The notes: generated by a model not told the origin, from the sequence alone. A stretch of 64,000 nucleotides of DNA from Paenibacillus ehimensis NBRC 15659 (GCF_004000785.1 NZ_BILX01000004.1:62001-126000), one strand, 5' to 3'. Shown: positions 42,998-52,299, counted from the first letter of the stretch. Numbers and translations are program-made.

Positions 42998-43963
42998 TTG
43001 AAGCAAGCGGCGCTGAACCGCCGGGCCGGAGCGATCAGGAACGCGCATGGGAGCCGGTGGAGAAACCGGTGGAAGGGAATCAAGCGCAACTGGGAATTGT
43101 ATCTGCTCATCTCTCCGGTACTCGCTTTCTTTATCTTATTCGAATATGTGCCCATGTACGGGGTGCAGATTGCGTTCAAAAACTTTTTCGTGACGAAAGG
43201 AATCTGGGGGAGCCCATGGGTCGGGCTGGAGCATTTCGAGCGGTTCTTCGAAAGCTTCTATTTCTGGCGGCTGCTCGGCAATACGCTGTTCATCGGCTTG
43301 TATCAGATCGCGGCGGGGTTCCCGGTTCCGATCCTGCTGGCGCTTATGCTTCACGAGGTCGGGCATAAACGGTTCAAGCAGGGGATCCAGACGATTTTGT
43401 ACGCCCCGCATTTTCTGTCGACGGTCGTTGTCGTCGGGCTGCTGCTGATCTTTTTGTCGCCGCAGTACGGTCTGGTCAATCATGTGCTGACCCTGATGGG
43501 ATGGCAGCCGATCGCTTTCCTGACGCAGCCGGAATGGTTCAAGAGCGTCTATGTGCTGTCCGGCGTGTGGCAGCAGATGGGGTGGAACTCGATCATTTAT
43601 TTGGCGGCGCTGGCGGCGATCGATCCGCATCTGCACGAAGCCGCGCAAGTCGACGGGGCAAGCCGATTGAGGCGCATCTGGCATATCAATTTGCCGGGCC
43701 TCCGGCCGACGATCGTCATTCTGCTGATCCTGAATATGGGGACGGTGCTCGGAGTCGGCTTCGAAAAAATTTATTTGATGCAAAATTCGCTCAATATGCA
43801 GGCTTCCGACGTCATTGCCACGCACGTATACCGCAGCGGCATTATTGGAGCCGAATACGGCTTCTCCGCCGCCATCGGCCTGTTCAACTCGGTGGTCAAT
43901 TTTGCGGTGCTGGTGACGGTGAACGCCATCGCCCGGAAGGCGGGCGAAACCAGCTTATGGTAG
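42998..43963 (+). CDS. Carbohydrate ABC transporter permease (LplB-like)
   Basis: Membrane subunit of 321 aa, MalF-type, in the family of LplB/YteP importers of oligosaccharides. Helix ISPVLAFFILFEYVPMYGVQIAFKNF and EAA loop (EAAQVDGASRLRRIWHINLPGL) are visible. TTG at 42998 follows the perfect Shine-Dalgarno AAAGGAGGTG. First of a three-gene importer. Confidence 0.9.
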   Translation: MKQAALNRRAGAIRNAHGSRWRNRWKGIKRNWELYLLISPVLAFFILFEYVPMYGVQIAFKNFFVTKGIWGSPWVGLEHFERFFESFYFWRLLGNTLFIGLYQIAAGFPVPILLALMLHEVGHKRFKQGIQTILYAPHFLSTVVVVGLLLIFLSPQYGLVNHVLTLMGWQPIAFLTQPEWFKSVYVLSGVWQQMGWNSIIYLAALAAIDPHLHEAAQVDGASRLRRIWHINLPGLRPTIVILLILNMGTVLGVGFEKIYLMQNSLNMQASDVIATHVYRSGIIGAEYGFSAAIGLFNSVVNFAVLVTVNAIARKAGETSLW

Positions 43964-43975
43964 AGGAGAGTACGA

Positions 43976-44857
43976 ATGAAACAAAGCGTGTCGGACCGAA
44001 TCTTTATCGTGACGGTGTATGCCGTTCTCGGATTGACGGCGCTGCTGGTGCTGTATCCGCTGTTCTTCGTGCTGATCGCTTCGGTCAGCAGCCCGCAGCT
44101 TGTGCTAAGCGGCGACATCTGGCTCTGGCCCCGGGACATCACGTGGAGAGGCTACGAGAAGCTGTTCGCGAACGAGGAAATCATGCGGGGCTACGGCAAT
44201 ACGATTCTGTATACGGCGGCAGGCACCGCCGTCAATGTGGCGATGACGGTGGCGGGAGCGTTCCCGCTGTCCCGGCGCGATTTTATCGGGCGGCAGTGGA
44301 TTGCGGGGATGATGGTGTTCACGATGTTTTTCAGCGGCGGCCTGATTCCGACCTATCTGCTGATCAAGCAGCTCGGCCTGCTGAACACGTTCTGGGTCAT
44401 GATTGTTCCGGGCGCCGTTTCCGTATGGAACATTATCTTGATGCGGACGTTTTTCCAAAACGGGCTGCCGTTTGAGCTGCAGGAGGCGGCGGCGATTGAC
44501 GGCTGCACCAACCTGCGCATCCTGTGGCGCATCGTGCTTCCGCTGTCCGCGCCGATTCTGGCCGTGATGGTGCTGTTCTACAGCGTAGGCCACTGGAACG
44601 CCTACTTTCAAGCGTTGATCTACTTGTCGGACCGGGACAAATACCCGCTGCAGCTCATTTTGCGGGAAATTTTGGTGCAGGGCGAGACGAAGGACATGGT
44701 CGACGTGTCGGAAGGATCGCTGTCCGGCTCGGTGCTCGATGTGGAGTCGATCAAGTACGCCGCCGTGATCGTGGCGAATTTGCCTGTCCTGCTGCTTTAT
44801 CCGTTCCTGCAAAAATATTTCGTCAAAGGCGTCATGGTCGGCGCGATCAAAGGTTGA
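43976..44857 (+). CDS. Carbohydrate ABC transporter permease (YtcP/LplC-like)
   Basis: Second permease, 293 aa, MalG-type. EAA loop is EAAAIDGCTNLRILWRIVLPLS and the C-terminus FVKGVMVGAIKG is typical of this subfamily. Twelve bases separate it from the first permease. No ATPase gene is nearby, so a shared MsmX-type ATPase is expected. Confidence 0.92.
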   Translation: MKQSVSDRIFIVTVYAVLGLTALLVLYPLFFVLIASVSSPQLVLSGDIWLWPRDITWRGYEKLFANEEIMRGYGNTILYTAAGTAVNVAMTVAGAFPLSRRDFIGRQWIAGMMVFTMFFSGGLIPTYLLIKQLGLLNTFWVMIVPGAVSVWNIILMRTFFQNGLPFELQEAAAIDGCTNLRILWRIVLPLSAPILAVMVLFYSVGHWNAYFQALIYLSDRDKYPLQLILREILVQGETKDMVDVSEGSLSGSVLDVESIKYAAVIVANLPVLLLYPFLQKYFVKGVMVGAIKG

Positions 44858-44910
44858 CAATTCGCTGAATTTTGATCACATTTGTAAATATAACAGGAGG
44901 CTTGCAAACG

Positions 44911-46545
44911 ATGAAAGCGAACAAGATGACGGCTCTGACGATGTCGGCGGTGCTGACGCTGGGAGTGCTGAGCGGCTGCGCAGGCTCGAAGGAAAGCGGC
45001 GGCAACGCCCCTGCGGGCGGCGGACAATCGGCGCAAAATGTCAACCCGACCGGCATGCCGATTGTGAAGGAGCCGGTCAAGCTGAAATTTTTTACCGGCA
45101 AATCGCCCCAGACGGGCAACAAGTTCGAGGACACGCTGGTGTGGAAGGAATACGCCAAGCAGTCGGGCATCGACGTGGAATTTCAGCTCGTCCCGTTCGA
45201 GAGCCTGACTGAGAAGCGGAATCTCGCGCTGGCCAGCGGCGATTATCCGGATGCGTTCTATTCGGCGAGGGTGCCGGTGGCGGACTTGATGAAGTACGGC
45301 AGCCAAGGCGTATTCGTGAAGCTGAACGATCTGATCGACAAGCATGCGCCGAACCTGAAGAAGCTGCTGGAGAAATACCCGGATTTGAAAAAAGGGCTGA
45401 CCATGCCGGACGGCAACATTTATTCCTTCCCGTCCTTTTACAGCCCGGAATTTTTGCCGATGCTCATCGGCACGCCGCTGTGGATCAACCAAACGTGGCT
45501 CGACAAGCTGAACATGAAGGAGCCGGAGACGACGGAGGAGTTTTACGCTTATTTGAAGGCGGTGAAAGAAAGCGATCCGAACGGCAACGGCCAGAAGGAC
45601 GAAATTCCGCTCAGCGGCATGTTCGGCATTCAGACGATTCAGCGGTATATCGGCGGTGCTTGGGGGTTCGGCAACCGCGGAGCCGTCGCCCATCCGTATG
45701 TGGACATGGACCCGGACGGCAGCAAGCTTCGGTTCTACCGCCTCGATCCGAAGTACAAAGAAGTGCTGCAGTATATGAATAAGCTGTATACCGAAGGGCT
45801 GATCGACAAGGAGATTTTTACGCTGAAGGATACGGCGCTGTATGCCAAAGGGGAAAAAGGGCTATTGGGAGCCGCCTTCGTGCCCCATCCGCAAGCGGTC
45901 ATGAACCAGAAGGGCTACGTCGGGCTCGGCGCGCTCAAAGGGCCTCACGGCGACCAGCTGTTCGTGTCGGTCAAAAACCCGATCGCCTGGCCGGGAGCGT
46001 TCGTCATCACGGATAAAAACAAGCATCCCGAAGCGACCGTCCGCTGGATCGATCATTTCTACGGAGACGAGGGAGCCACCTTCTATTTTATGGGACAAAA
46101 GGATGTCACCTACACCCAGAAGCCGGACGGCCAGCTGGAATATGTGGACGATATCAAAAAGAACCCGAACGGGCTGACGCTGGACCAAGCGGCGGCGCGG
46201 CATTTTACATGGCCGGGCGGAAGCTATCCGGGGTATGTGCAGGAGAAATATTTCAAGGGCTCGGAAAGCTTGCCGGAATCGATCGAGGCGGGCAAAAAAG
46301 CGTCCAAGCATCTGGTCAAGGACATGTGGTACAGCTTCAACTTCACGGAAGAGGAAACGGCGTTCATGAATTCGAAGGGCGCGGATATTCACAAGCTGAT
46401 CACCGAAACCGAAGCGAACCTGATTAACGGAACGGCGTCGTTCGACGATTGGGACAAATATGTCGCCACCGTGCAGAAGATGGGCGTCGACCAATATTTG
46501 AACATATACCGGGCGGCCTATGAGCGGTATTCCGGGCAAAAGTGA
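44911..46545 (+). CDS. Carbohydrate-binding lipoprotein (LplA-like)
   Basis: Large extracellular solute-binding protein, 544 aa. Signal peptide and lipobox LSGC with lipidated Cys23 precede a binding domain with DSFYSAR-like and NGNGQKDEIPL segments; the EF-hand-like DPNGNGQKDE is a common calcium site of this group. ATG at 44911 follows AGGAGG; an in-frame upstream start lacks a ribosome site. Ligand unknown. Confidence 0.9.
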   Translation: MKANKMTALTMSAVLTLGVLSGCAGSKESGGNAPAGGGQSAQNVNPTGMPIVKEPVKLKFFTGKSPQTGNKFEDTLVWKEYAKQSGIDVEFQLVPFESLTEKRNLALASGDYPDAFYSARVPVADLMKYGSQGVFVKLNDLIDKHAPNLKKLLEKYPDLKKGLTMPDGNIYSFPSFYSPEFLPMLIGTPLWINQTWLDKLNMKEPETTEEFYAYLKAVKESDPNGNGQKDEIPLSGMFGIQTIQRYIGGAWGFGNRGAVAHPYVDMDPDGSKLRFYRLDPKYKEVLQYMNKLYTEGLIDKEIFTLKDTALYAKGEKGLLGAAFVPHPQAVMNQKGYVGLGALKGPHGDQLFVSVKNPIAWPGAFVITDKNKHPEATVRWIDHFYGDEGATFYFMGQKDVTYTQKPDGQLEYVDDIKKNPNGLTLDQAAARHFTWPGGSYPGYVQEKYFKGSESLPESIEAGKKASKHLVKDMWYSFNFTEEETAFMNSKGADIHKLITETEANLINGTASFDDWDKYVATVQKMGVDQYLNIYRAAYERYSGQK

Positions 46546-46602
46546 ATAATTATCGCGCCGGGCGTCAACCCTATCCTCATCTGAACAGGTGGAGGTTTGG
46601 CG

Positions 46603-46785
46603 ATGGACCCGGAAGAACAAAAAGAAGGCTATTTCGAACACTTTACGAATAACAGCATTACGACGCCTCCGGACCAGGAGGATATGGCAGCGACCGATGG
46701 CATCAGCAAATTCGTGGAGCGGGTGATGGATGGCCTCGCCGGCGAAGCGGAGGACTCCGGTACGGAGCGGCCCCGCTCTTCGTAG
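46603..46785 (+). CDS. Small hypothetical protein downstream of the LplA-like gene
   Basis: A 60-residue acidic protein (MDPEEQKEGYFEHFTNNSI, then EDMAATDGISKFVERVMDGL) with no signal peptide, helix anchor or Cys. ATG at 46603 follows GGAGG at good spacing, so it is probably translated. It is 57 bases after the importer gene and before a terminator, and may be co-transcribed. I do not recognise the family. Confidence 0.65.
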   Translation: MDPEEQKEGYFEHFTNNSITTPPDQEDMAATDGISKFVERVMDGLAGEAEDSGTERPRSS

Positions 46786-46812
46786 CCATAACGCAAGCGA
46801 TTGGGTCTGAGG

Positions 46813-46849
46813 AAGCGGCTTTTCCCGAAAAGGGAGGAGCCGCTTTTTT
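46813..46849 (+). terminator. Rho-independent terminator after the carbohydrate importer operon
   Basis: AAGCGGCT (46813-46820) pairs with AGCCGCTT (46838-46845), with an inner CCC-GGG hairpin, followed by T residues. Confidence 0.85.
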
Positions 46850-46899
46850 CGCGTTGTACCGCGGGTTTGGGGCATGCAGCAAAGCCTGTTTCGCATTGT

Positions 46900-46944
46900 C
46901 TGTTATAAAACAGTAAAAAAATTTTAAAAACAGTATTGAACAGT
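46900..46944 (+). promoter_or_regulatory. Cluster of ACAGT motifs at the glyoxylate-cluster promoter
   Basis: ACAGT occurs at 46910-46914, 46930-46934 and 46940-46944, that is 20 and 10 bases apart (same helix face), and CTGTT-ATAA-AACAG at 46900 makes an inverted pair with the first copy. Another reverse copy (ACTGT) lies at 46984. The last copies overlap the -35 box, so a repressor array is likely. Confidence 0.55.
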
Positions 46945-46964
46945 TTGGATTGTTGTTATATAAT
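46936..46964 (+). promoter_or_regulatory. SigA promoter of the small-Cys-protein/aceA/aceB operon
   Basis: TTGAAC (46936-46941) and TATAAT (46959-46964) with 17-base spacing. Confidence 0.75.
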
Positions 46965-47019
46965 AAGCTCATCAAACAAAAACACTGTACTATAATAAAA
47001 GCAAATGGAGGTAGTTCAC

Positions 47020-47193
47020 ATGGATTGTCCGATATGTCACGGTCACGGCGAAATTGAATCCCCTAACTTTCATTCCGGCGGCGTATCTGCGAACGACGAG
47101 AAGCAAGCTCCGGAATTACGGGACGCCTTCGGCACGAAGGTTACCATCTGCTTCTGGTGCTGCGGCAACGGTTACGTAGAAAGCCACGAGTAG
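47020..47193 (+). CDS. Small Cys-rich protein with DnaJ-type zinc-finger motifs
   Basis: A 57-residue protein starting [14 protein letters not shown] and ending with [14 protein letters not shown]. The two CxxCxGxG-like knuckles (CPICHGHG and CFWCCGNG) are the pattern of one DnaJ cysteine-rich zinc site. ATG at 47020 follows GGAGG by 8 bases; an earlier ATG (47005) overlaps that site. It is the first gene of the transcript that continues into aceA. Possible zinc-dependent chaperone-like or regulatory role; not established. Confidence 0.7.
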   Translation: MDCPICHGHGEIESPNFHSGGVSANDEKQAPELRDAFGTKVTICFWCCGNGYVESHE

Positions 47194-47270
47194 TTTACAC
47201 GAGTTTCCAATCGCTCATCATCATTCGAATGATTCATATTACTTATAACCATTTCAGGAGGGTAAAAGGG

Positions 47271-48557
47271 ATGACAACAAATAATCGTAAAGCGCAATCG
47301 GAACAGCTTCAGCAAAAATGGAATTCCAAACGGTTTGAAGGGGTAAAGCGCCCTTACAGTCCGGAAGACGTGCTTCGCTTGCGGGGCTCGGTACTGATCG
47401 AGCACACGCTGGCGCAGCGGGGAGCGGAGAAGCTCTGGAAGCTGTTTCATACGGAGGATTATGTTCATGCCCTGGGCGCCCTGACAGGCAATCAAGCTCT
47501 CCAGCAGGCGAAGGCCGGACTGAAGGCCATTTATCTCAGCGGCTGGCAGGTGGCGGCGGATGCCAACCTGAGCGGCCAGATGTATCCCGACCAAAGCCTG
47601 TATCCCGCGAACAGCGTACCTGCCGTAGTCAAGCGGATCAATCAAACGCTGCAAAGAGCGGATCAGATCCAGCACGCGGAAGGGAAAGAGAACATCGACT
47701 TTTTCCTGCCGATCGTGGCCGATGCCGAAGCGGGCTTCGGCGGACCGCTCAACGTCTTCGAATTAATGAAAGCGATGATTGAAGCGGGGGCCGCGGCCGT
47801 ACACTTCGAGGATCAGCTTTCCTCAGAGAAAAAATGCGGACATATGGGCGGCAAGGTGCTGCTGCCTACCCGGCAGGCGGTCCGCCATCTGATCGCCGCC
47901 AGACTTGCTGCCGACGTCATGGGCGTCGATACGATTATCATCGCCAGAACGGATGCGAATGCGGCGAAGCTGCTGACCAGCGATATCGACGATAACGACA
48001 AGCCGTTCCTGACGGGCGAGCGTTCGCCGGAAGGCTTCTATTATGTCAAAGACGGACTGGAGCAAGCCATTTCCCGCGGTCTCGCGTACGCTCCTTATGC
48101 CGATCTCGTCTGGTGCGAAACCGCCGAGCCGAATCTGGAGGAAGCGCGACGGTTTGCGGAAGCGATCCATGCGAAGTACCCCGGCAAGCTGCTCGCGTAC
48201 AACTGCTCGCCTTCGTTCAACTGGAAGCGGAAGCTGGACGATGCCACGATCGCAGCGTTCCAGCGGGAATTAGGCAAGATGGGCTACAAATTCCAATTCG
48301 TGACGCTGGCCGGCTTCCATTCGTTGAACCACAGCATGTTCGAATTGGCCAGAGGGTATCGCGACCGGGGAATGGCCGCTTACTCGGAGCTGCAGCAGGC
48401 GGAGTTCGCCAGCGAGCGCTACGGCTACGAAGCGACCCGGCACCAGCGCGAAGTCGGAACCGGCTACTTCGATGAAGTGTCGCTTGTCCTGTCCGGAGGC
48501 GATTCCGTGACGACGGCGCTCACGGGTTCGACGGAAGCGGAACAGTTTGCGGGCTAA
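47271..48557 (+). CDS. aceA: Isocitrate lyase AceA
   Basis: Splits isocitrate to succinate and glyoxylate (glyoxylate shunt); 428 aa. The catalytic loop [13 protein letters not shown] with its Cys is present, as are the metal-binding [10 protein letters not shown] and HFEDQ segments. ATG at 47271 follows AGGAGGG; in-frame codons upstream lie in the leader. Next gene is malate synthase, 13 bases downstream. Confidence 0.97.
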   Translation: MTTNNRKAQSEQLQQKWNSKRFEGVKRPYSPEDVLRLRGSVLIEHTLAQRGAEKLWKLFHTEDYVHALGALTGNQALQQAKAGLKAIYLSGWQVAADANLSGQMYPDQSLYPANSVPAVVKRINQTLQRADQIQHAEGKENIDFFLPIVADAEAGFGGPLNVFELMKAMIEAGAAAVHFEDQLSSEKKCGHMGGKVLLPTRQAVRHLIAARLAADVMGVDTIIIARTDANAAKLLTSDIDDNDKPFLTGERSPEGFYYVKDGLEQAISRGLAYAPYADLVWCETAEPNLEEARRFAEAIHAKYPGKLLAYNCSPSFNWKRKLDDATIAAFQRELGKMGYKFQFVTLAGFHSLNHSMFELARGYRDRGMAAYSELQQAEFASERYGYEATRHQREVGTGYFDEVSLVLSGGDSVTTALTGSTEAEQFAG

Positions 48558-48570
48558 GGAGGCCAAGGCG

Positions 48571-50172
48571 ATGACTTATCATGCGGTTTCACAAGGCGTG
48601 CTGCTGAAGGGCCGAATGCACAGCCCGGCTTATTTTGAAATCTTGACTCCGGGTGCGCTGGAATTTGTGGCGGAATTGGAGAAGAAATTCGGTCATCGGC
48701 GTCTCTCCTTGCTGAAACAGCGGGAAGAGCGGCAGCAGAGAATCGATGCGGGGGAGCTGCCCGATTTTTTGAAGGAGACGGAGGACGTCCGCAGCGGGGA
48801 TTGGCGCATTGCGCCGATCCCGCCCGATCTGACCGACCGCAGGGTCGAGATCACCGGGCCGGCCGGCGACCGGAAAATGGTCATCAACGCGCTGAACTCC
48901 GGCGCGAAGCTGTATATGGCGGATTTTGAAGATGCGAACTCGCCGCAGTGGAGCAATTGCATCGAAGGGCAAATCAACATGCGGGACGCCGTGCGTCGAA
49001 CGATCCGCTACGAGTCCCCGGAAGGCAAGACGTATGCGCTGAACGAGCAGACGGCCGTGCTGAAGGTCCGCCCCCGGGGCTGGCATTTGGAAGAGAAGCA
49101 CGTATGGATCGACCAGCGTCCGATGTCGGCGGGACTATTCGATTTCGGCCTGTTCTTCTTCCATAACGCGCAAGCGCTGCTGGATCGAGGCAGCGGACCG
49201 TACTTCTACTTGCCGAAGCTGGAAAGCCATCTGGAAGCGAGATTGTGGAACGATGTCTTCACCTTTGCCGAAGAGAAGCTGGGCATTCCCGTAGGCACGA
49301 TCAAAGCGACGGTGTTGATCGAGACGATTATGGCGGCTTTTGAAATGGACGAAATTTTGTATGAGCTGCGGGAGCACAGCGCAGGTCTCAACTGCGGACG
49401 CTGGGACTATATTTTCAGCTATATCAAAAAGCTCAGAAACCAGGAGCATGTCATTTTGCCGGACCGCGGCCTGGTGACGATGGAATCGCCGTTCATGCGG
49501 GCCTACTCGCTGCTGGCGATCCAGACGTGCCACAAGCGGGGAGCGCCCTGCATCGGCGGCATGGCCGCGCAAATTCCGATCAAGGACGATCCCGAGGCCA
49601 ACGAGGAGGCCATGCGCAAGGTGCGCGCGGATAAGACGCGCGAAGCGACGCAAGGGCATGACGGAACCTGGGTCGCCCATCCGGGCCTTGTGCCGGTCGC
49701 CCGGGAAGTGTTCGACCGCCTGATGCCGGCGCCCAACCAGATCGACCGGCAGCTGACGGGCATCGAAGTGACGGCCGCGGATCTGCTCGAAGTTCCGCGG
49801 GGACCGATTACGGAAGCCGGCGTGCGCACGAACATTCATGTCGGACTTCATTATCTGGAAGCTTGGCTGCGCGGCTATGGCGCGGTGCCGATCCGCAACC
49901 TGATGGAGGACGTAGCCACCGCGGAAATTTCGCGGGCGCAGCTGTGGCAGTGGATTCATCATCCGAAGGGCATTCTGGAGGACGGGCGCAAAGTAACGGA
50001 AGAGCTGTTCAAAGAGATGCTCGAAGAAGAACTGAAGGCGATCCGGGAGCGTGTCGGCGCCGACCGGTTCGAGCAAGGACAATACATGCTGGCGAAGACG
50101 CTGTTTAGCGATATGACGACGTCCCCGACCTTTGAGGACTTTTTAACGATCCCAAGCTATGCGCATTTATAA
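48571..50172 (+). CDS. aceB: Malate synthase AceB (form A)
   Basis: Condenses glyoxylate and acetyl-CoA to malate; 533 aa. Conserved blocks include the catalytic region [27 protein letters not shown] near the N-terminus and [14 protein letters not shown] with the magnesium-binding acid. ATG at 48571 follows AGGAGG. With aceA it lets the cell grow on acetate or fatty acids; the fad genes later in the window supply acetyl-CoA. Confidence 0.97.
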   Translation: MTYHAVSQGVLLKGRMHSPAYFEILTPGALEFVAELEKKFGHRRLSLLKQREERQQRIDAGELPDFLKETEDVRSGDWRIAPIPPDLTDRRVEITGPAGDRKMVINALNSGAKLYMADFEDANSPQWSNCIEGQINMRDAVRRTIRYESPEGKTYALNEQTAVLKVRPRGWHLEEKHVWIDQRPMSAGLFDFGLFFFHNAQALLDRGSGPYFYLPKLESHLEARLWNDVFTFAEEKLGIPVGTIKATVLIETIMAAFEMDEILYELREHSAGLNCGRWDYIFSYIKKLRNQEHVILPDRGLVTMESPFMRAYSLLAIQTCHKRGAPCIGGMAAQIPIKDDPEANEEAMRKVRADKTREATQGHDGTWVAHPGLVPVAREVFDRLMPAPNQIDRQLTGIEVTAADLLEVPRGPITEAGVRTNIHVGLHYLEAWLRGYGAVPIRNLMEDVATAEISRAQLWQWIHHPKGILEDGRKVTEELFKEMLEEELKAIRERVGADRFEQGQYMLAKTLFSDMTTSPTFEDFLTIPSYAHL

Positions 50173-50191
50173 TGAATGGAGGAGAAGGAAT

Positions 50192-50374
50192 ATGCTTCAA
50201 TCATCGACGAAGTTTTACGAGCAGCTTCCGGCCAAATGCTGCAGCCGCTGCGGCGAAACGGTGGAGGAGCTGGCGGACTGCTATCACACGGAGTGCTATA
50301 AATGCTCGGAAACGGTATTTTATCCGCTGTCGCCCATCTTTCTGAGCATGTACAATTCGGCGATTCAAGAGTAG
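50192..50374 (+). CDS. yhfH: YhfH-like small zinc-ribbon protein
   Basis: A 60-residue protein with FYEQLPAKCCSRCGETVEELADCYHTECYKC, which follows the YhfH pattern (PF14149) of two CxxC pairs with a conserved LPxKxC start. A likely zinc-binding protein of unknown function. ATG at 50192 follows GGAGGAGAAGG and starts 19 bases after the malate synthase stop, so it belongs to the same transcript. A bidirectional terminator follows. Confidence 0.8.
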   Translation: MLQSSTKFYEQLPAKCCSRCGETVEELADCYHTECYKCSETVFYPLSPIFLSMYNSAIQE

Positions 50375-50384
50375 CGGGCCATAG

Positions 50385-50422
50385 AAAACAGCTCCTTTCC
50401 TCGCGGAAGGGAGCTGTTTTTC
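50385..50422. terminator. Bidirectional terminator between yhfH and the MerR gene
   Basis: AAAACAGCTCC (50385-50395) pairs with GGAGCTGTTTT (50410-50420), with a TTTCC/GGAA inner stem, flanked by A and T runs. Confidence 0.85.
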
Positions 50423-50434
50423 CTGCTTGCCCAT

Positions 50435-51190
50435 TCATTCATGTTCCGCTGCCGCGTAGGACTCGGCTGCCGCGGACAGGTAATACGCCAACCCGGTTTG
50501 CTGGCCTTCCAGCATGCGAAGATGAAAGTCGTCGCCGAGGAAAAAGCGCGTTTGCGCCGCAAAATCCGCAGCGGTGACGGTATGCCCGTGCTTGTTCATA
50601 AAGTGAAGGTGGTCCCGGATCAGCCGCTGAATTTCCGCGTCACTGTGCTTGATTCCCGTTCGCAAGGCTTCTGCCATACGATTCATAAATGCCGCCGCCT
50701 CTAGAGCCTGCTCGTTCATGCTTTGCGCGTCAATTTCTGCGGAATCGAGCATGTCGTAGCCGTAGGCTTCCTTCAAATGCCGATTTTGCTCCTCCAATGC
50801 CTCTTCCCACTCCTGCGCGTTCTCGAACCCGTTGAACATATCTTTGCTATTCATGGTTTCTCCCTTCTCCATGCTGGCCATGGATTGCCGTAAAGTTTGA
50901 ATGATGGTTTCCAGCCTTTGCTTGCGGAGCAGAAGCAGCTCCTCCTGCTGCGCGAGAATCGAGTGCCGTTCAGGGTCCTCCTTAAGCAGACGCGCGATTT
51001 CCTTCAATGGAAAGTCCAATTCCCGGTAAAACAAAATGTGCTGCAGACGTTCCAGCTCTTTCATCCCGTATAACCGGTATCCGGCTTCGCTGACTGCGCT
51101 CGGCGGCAGAAGACCGATTTTGTGGTAATGATGCAGCGTCTTGACGGTTACGCCGGATAAGGAAGATACTTCTTTAACCGTATAGAGCAT
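50435..51190 (-). CDS. MerR-family regulator with TipA-type effector domain
   Basis: Regulator of 251 aa. A MerR helix-turn-helix (YTVKEVSSLSGVTVKTLHHYHKIGLLPP) is followed by a coiled coil (residues ~80-115) and a TipAS-like domain (about 120-250), which in relatives binds antibiotics or other drugs. ATG at 51190 follows GGGAGG by 8 bases. No adjacent transporter shows the regulated target. Confidence 0.87.
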   Translation of the reverse strand: MLYTVKEVSSLSGVTVKTLHHYHKIGLLPPSAVSEAGYRLYGMKELERLQHILFYRELDFPLKEIARLLKEDPERHSILAQQEELLLLRKQRLETIIQTLRQSMASMEKGETMNSKDMFNGFENAQEWEEALEEQNRHLKEAYGYDMLDSAEIDAQSMNEQALEAAAFMNRMAEALRTGIKHSDAEIQRLIRDHLHFMNKHGHTVTAADFAAQTRFFLGDDFHLRMLEGQQTGLAYYLSAAAESYAAAEHE

Positions 51191-51395
51191 GTCGTGTTCC
51201 TCCCTTCGCATTTAGTGTACATACTCCTCCAAGGGGAGGGTCAAGAACATGAATGAAAAAAGCCGCGATATTCGCGACTGAAAATAACGTGATCGTCACT
51301 CCAACGTCAAGGATAATCGCCAAAACAAGCAAGATGCTGTACGAACGAACGGGAAAAGAACCTATGTAGGCAATATATTGATGCAATCCGGCCAC
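51174..51395 (-). pseudogene. Possible remnant of an lgt-like membrane protein gene
   Basis: A minus-strand frame reads HQYIAYIGSFPVRSYSILLVLAIIL, which resembles the N-terminus of prolipoprotein diacylglyceryl transferase (lgt) with its FPVRSY segment. Only about 50 residues fit, the frame then loses similarity, and it overlaps the MerR start. It lies in the 446-base gap 51191-51636, where otherwise only the padR promoter region is seen. Low confidence: the match is short and hydrophobic. Confidence 0.25.
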
Positions 51396-51599
51396 TTCTT
51401 TCTGCGTTAGTATGATGTTGAAAATAATAATTGAGTACGATACGTATTTTCAAGTAAGGATGGAACCCGCAGCAAAGCAATGCTTCAAATCGCGGAAAAA
51501 AACGGGGACGCATCGCAGCTCAGTTCATTCAACCATCATACTCGTCAGGAGCTATCGCCTTCTCTTCGCCATAGCATCAAATGAAAGGGATGAAATCAT

Positions 51600-51629
51600 T
51601 TGACATAGTTATAAAATTAATAGTAATAT
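51600..51629 (+). promoter_or_regulatory. SigA promoter of the padR-like gene
   Basis: Perfect TTGACA (51600-51605) and TAATAT (51624-51629) with 18-base spacing. The expected start falls about 7 bases downstream, at the ATG (51637) itself. Confidence 0.7.
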
Positions 51630-51639
51630 TATAACTATG
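51604..51639 (+). promoter_or_regulatory. 11-bp inverted repeat covering promoter and start codon of the padR-like gene
   Basis: CATAGTTATAA (51604-51614) and TTATAACTATG (51629-51639) are perfect inverse copies separated by 14 bases, covering -35, -10 and the initiator ATG. A natural autoregulatory site for the PadR protein. Confidence 0.7.
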
Positions 51640-52254
51640 AAAAAGTCAAATACAATCCAACGTTCCCCTGTCGCCCTAGCCATACTTGCACTTCTTGCGG
51701 AAGAACCGATGCACCCGTACCGAATGCAGCAGCTGCTTAAAGAAAGAGGAAAGGATGAAGTGATTAACGTACGCCAACGTACGAGTATTTATCAAACGAT
51801 CGATCGCCTGCTGCGGGACGGATTGATCGCTGTTCGTGAAACGTTGAAAGAACCCGGAAAACCCGACCGTACGGTTTACGAATCTACAGAGGACGGTCGG
51901 AAGCTGTTTCGGGAATGGCTTCGGGATATGCTGTCTGTGCCTTCTCAAGAGTTCCCCGATTTTCCCGTTGCCGTATCTTTTCTGTCGCTATTGACCCCGG
52001 ATGACGTCTTGAAGCAGTTGGAACGAAGAGCGCTTCTTCTTGAAAAAGAAATTCAACGCGTGAGCTCGGATCTGCAAACCTACAAAGATATCCTCCCCAG
52101 ACTGTTCATGCTTGAAACCGAGTATAAGCGGGCCGTGCTGACGGCCGAATGGCAATGGGTATGCTCCGTCAGCGACGATTTGCGTAATGGAGAGCTCGAC
52201 TGGGATGAGGAGTGGCTGCGTGAAATTGCGTTGCGCCTCAACAGTAAAGAGTAG
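51637..52254 (+). CDS. PadR-family transcriptional regulator
   Basis: Regulator of 205 aa: N-terminal winged helix (VALAILALLAEEPMHPYRMQQLLKERG) and a C-terminal helical dimerisation domain (Vir_act_alpha_C type) rich in Leu/Glu. The ATG at 51637 has no Shine-Dalgarno sequence, and the predicted transcription start coincides with it, so the mRNA may be leaderless. It probably controls the FAD monooxygenase gene 45 bases downstream. Confidence 0.85.
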   Translation: MKKSNTIQRSPVALAILALLAEEPMHPYRMQQLLKERGKDEVINVRQRTSIYQTIDRLLRDGLIAVRETLKEPGKPDRTVYESTEDGRKLFREWLRDMLSVPSQEFPDFPVAVSFLSLLTPDDVLKQLERRALLLEKEIQRVSSDLQTYKDILPRLFMLETEYKRAVLTAEWQWVCSVSDDLRNGELDWDEEWLREIALRLNSKE

Positions 52255-52299
52255 CTGTCATACACCATCATCACTCATGCGTGGAAGAGGAGAGGTACT

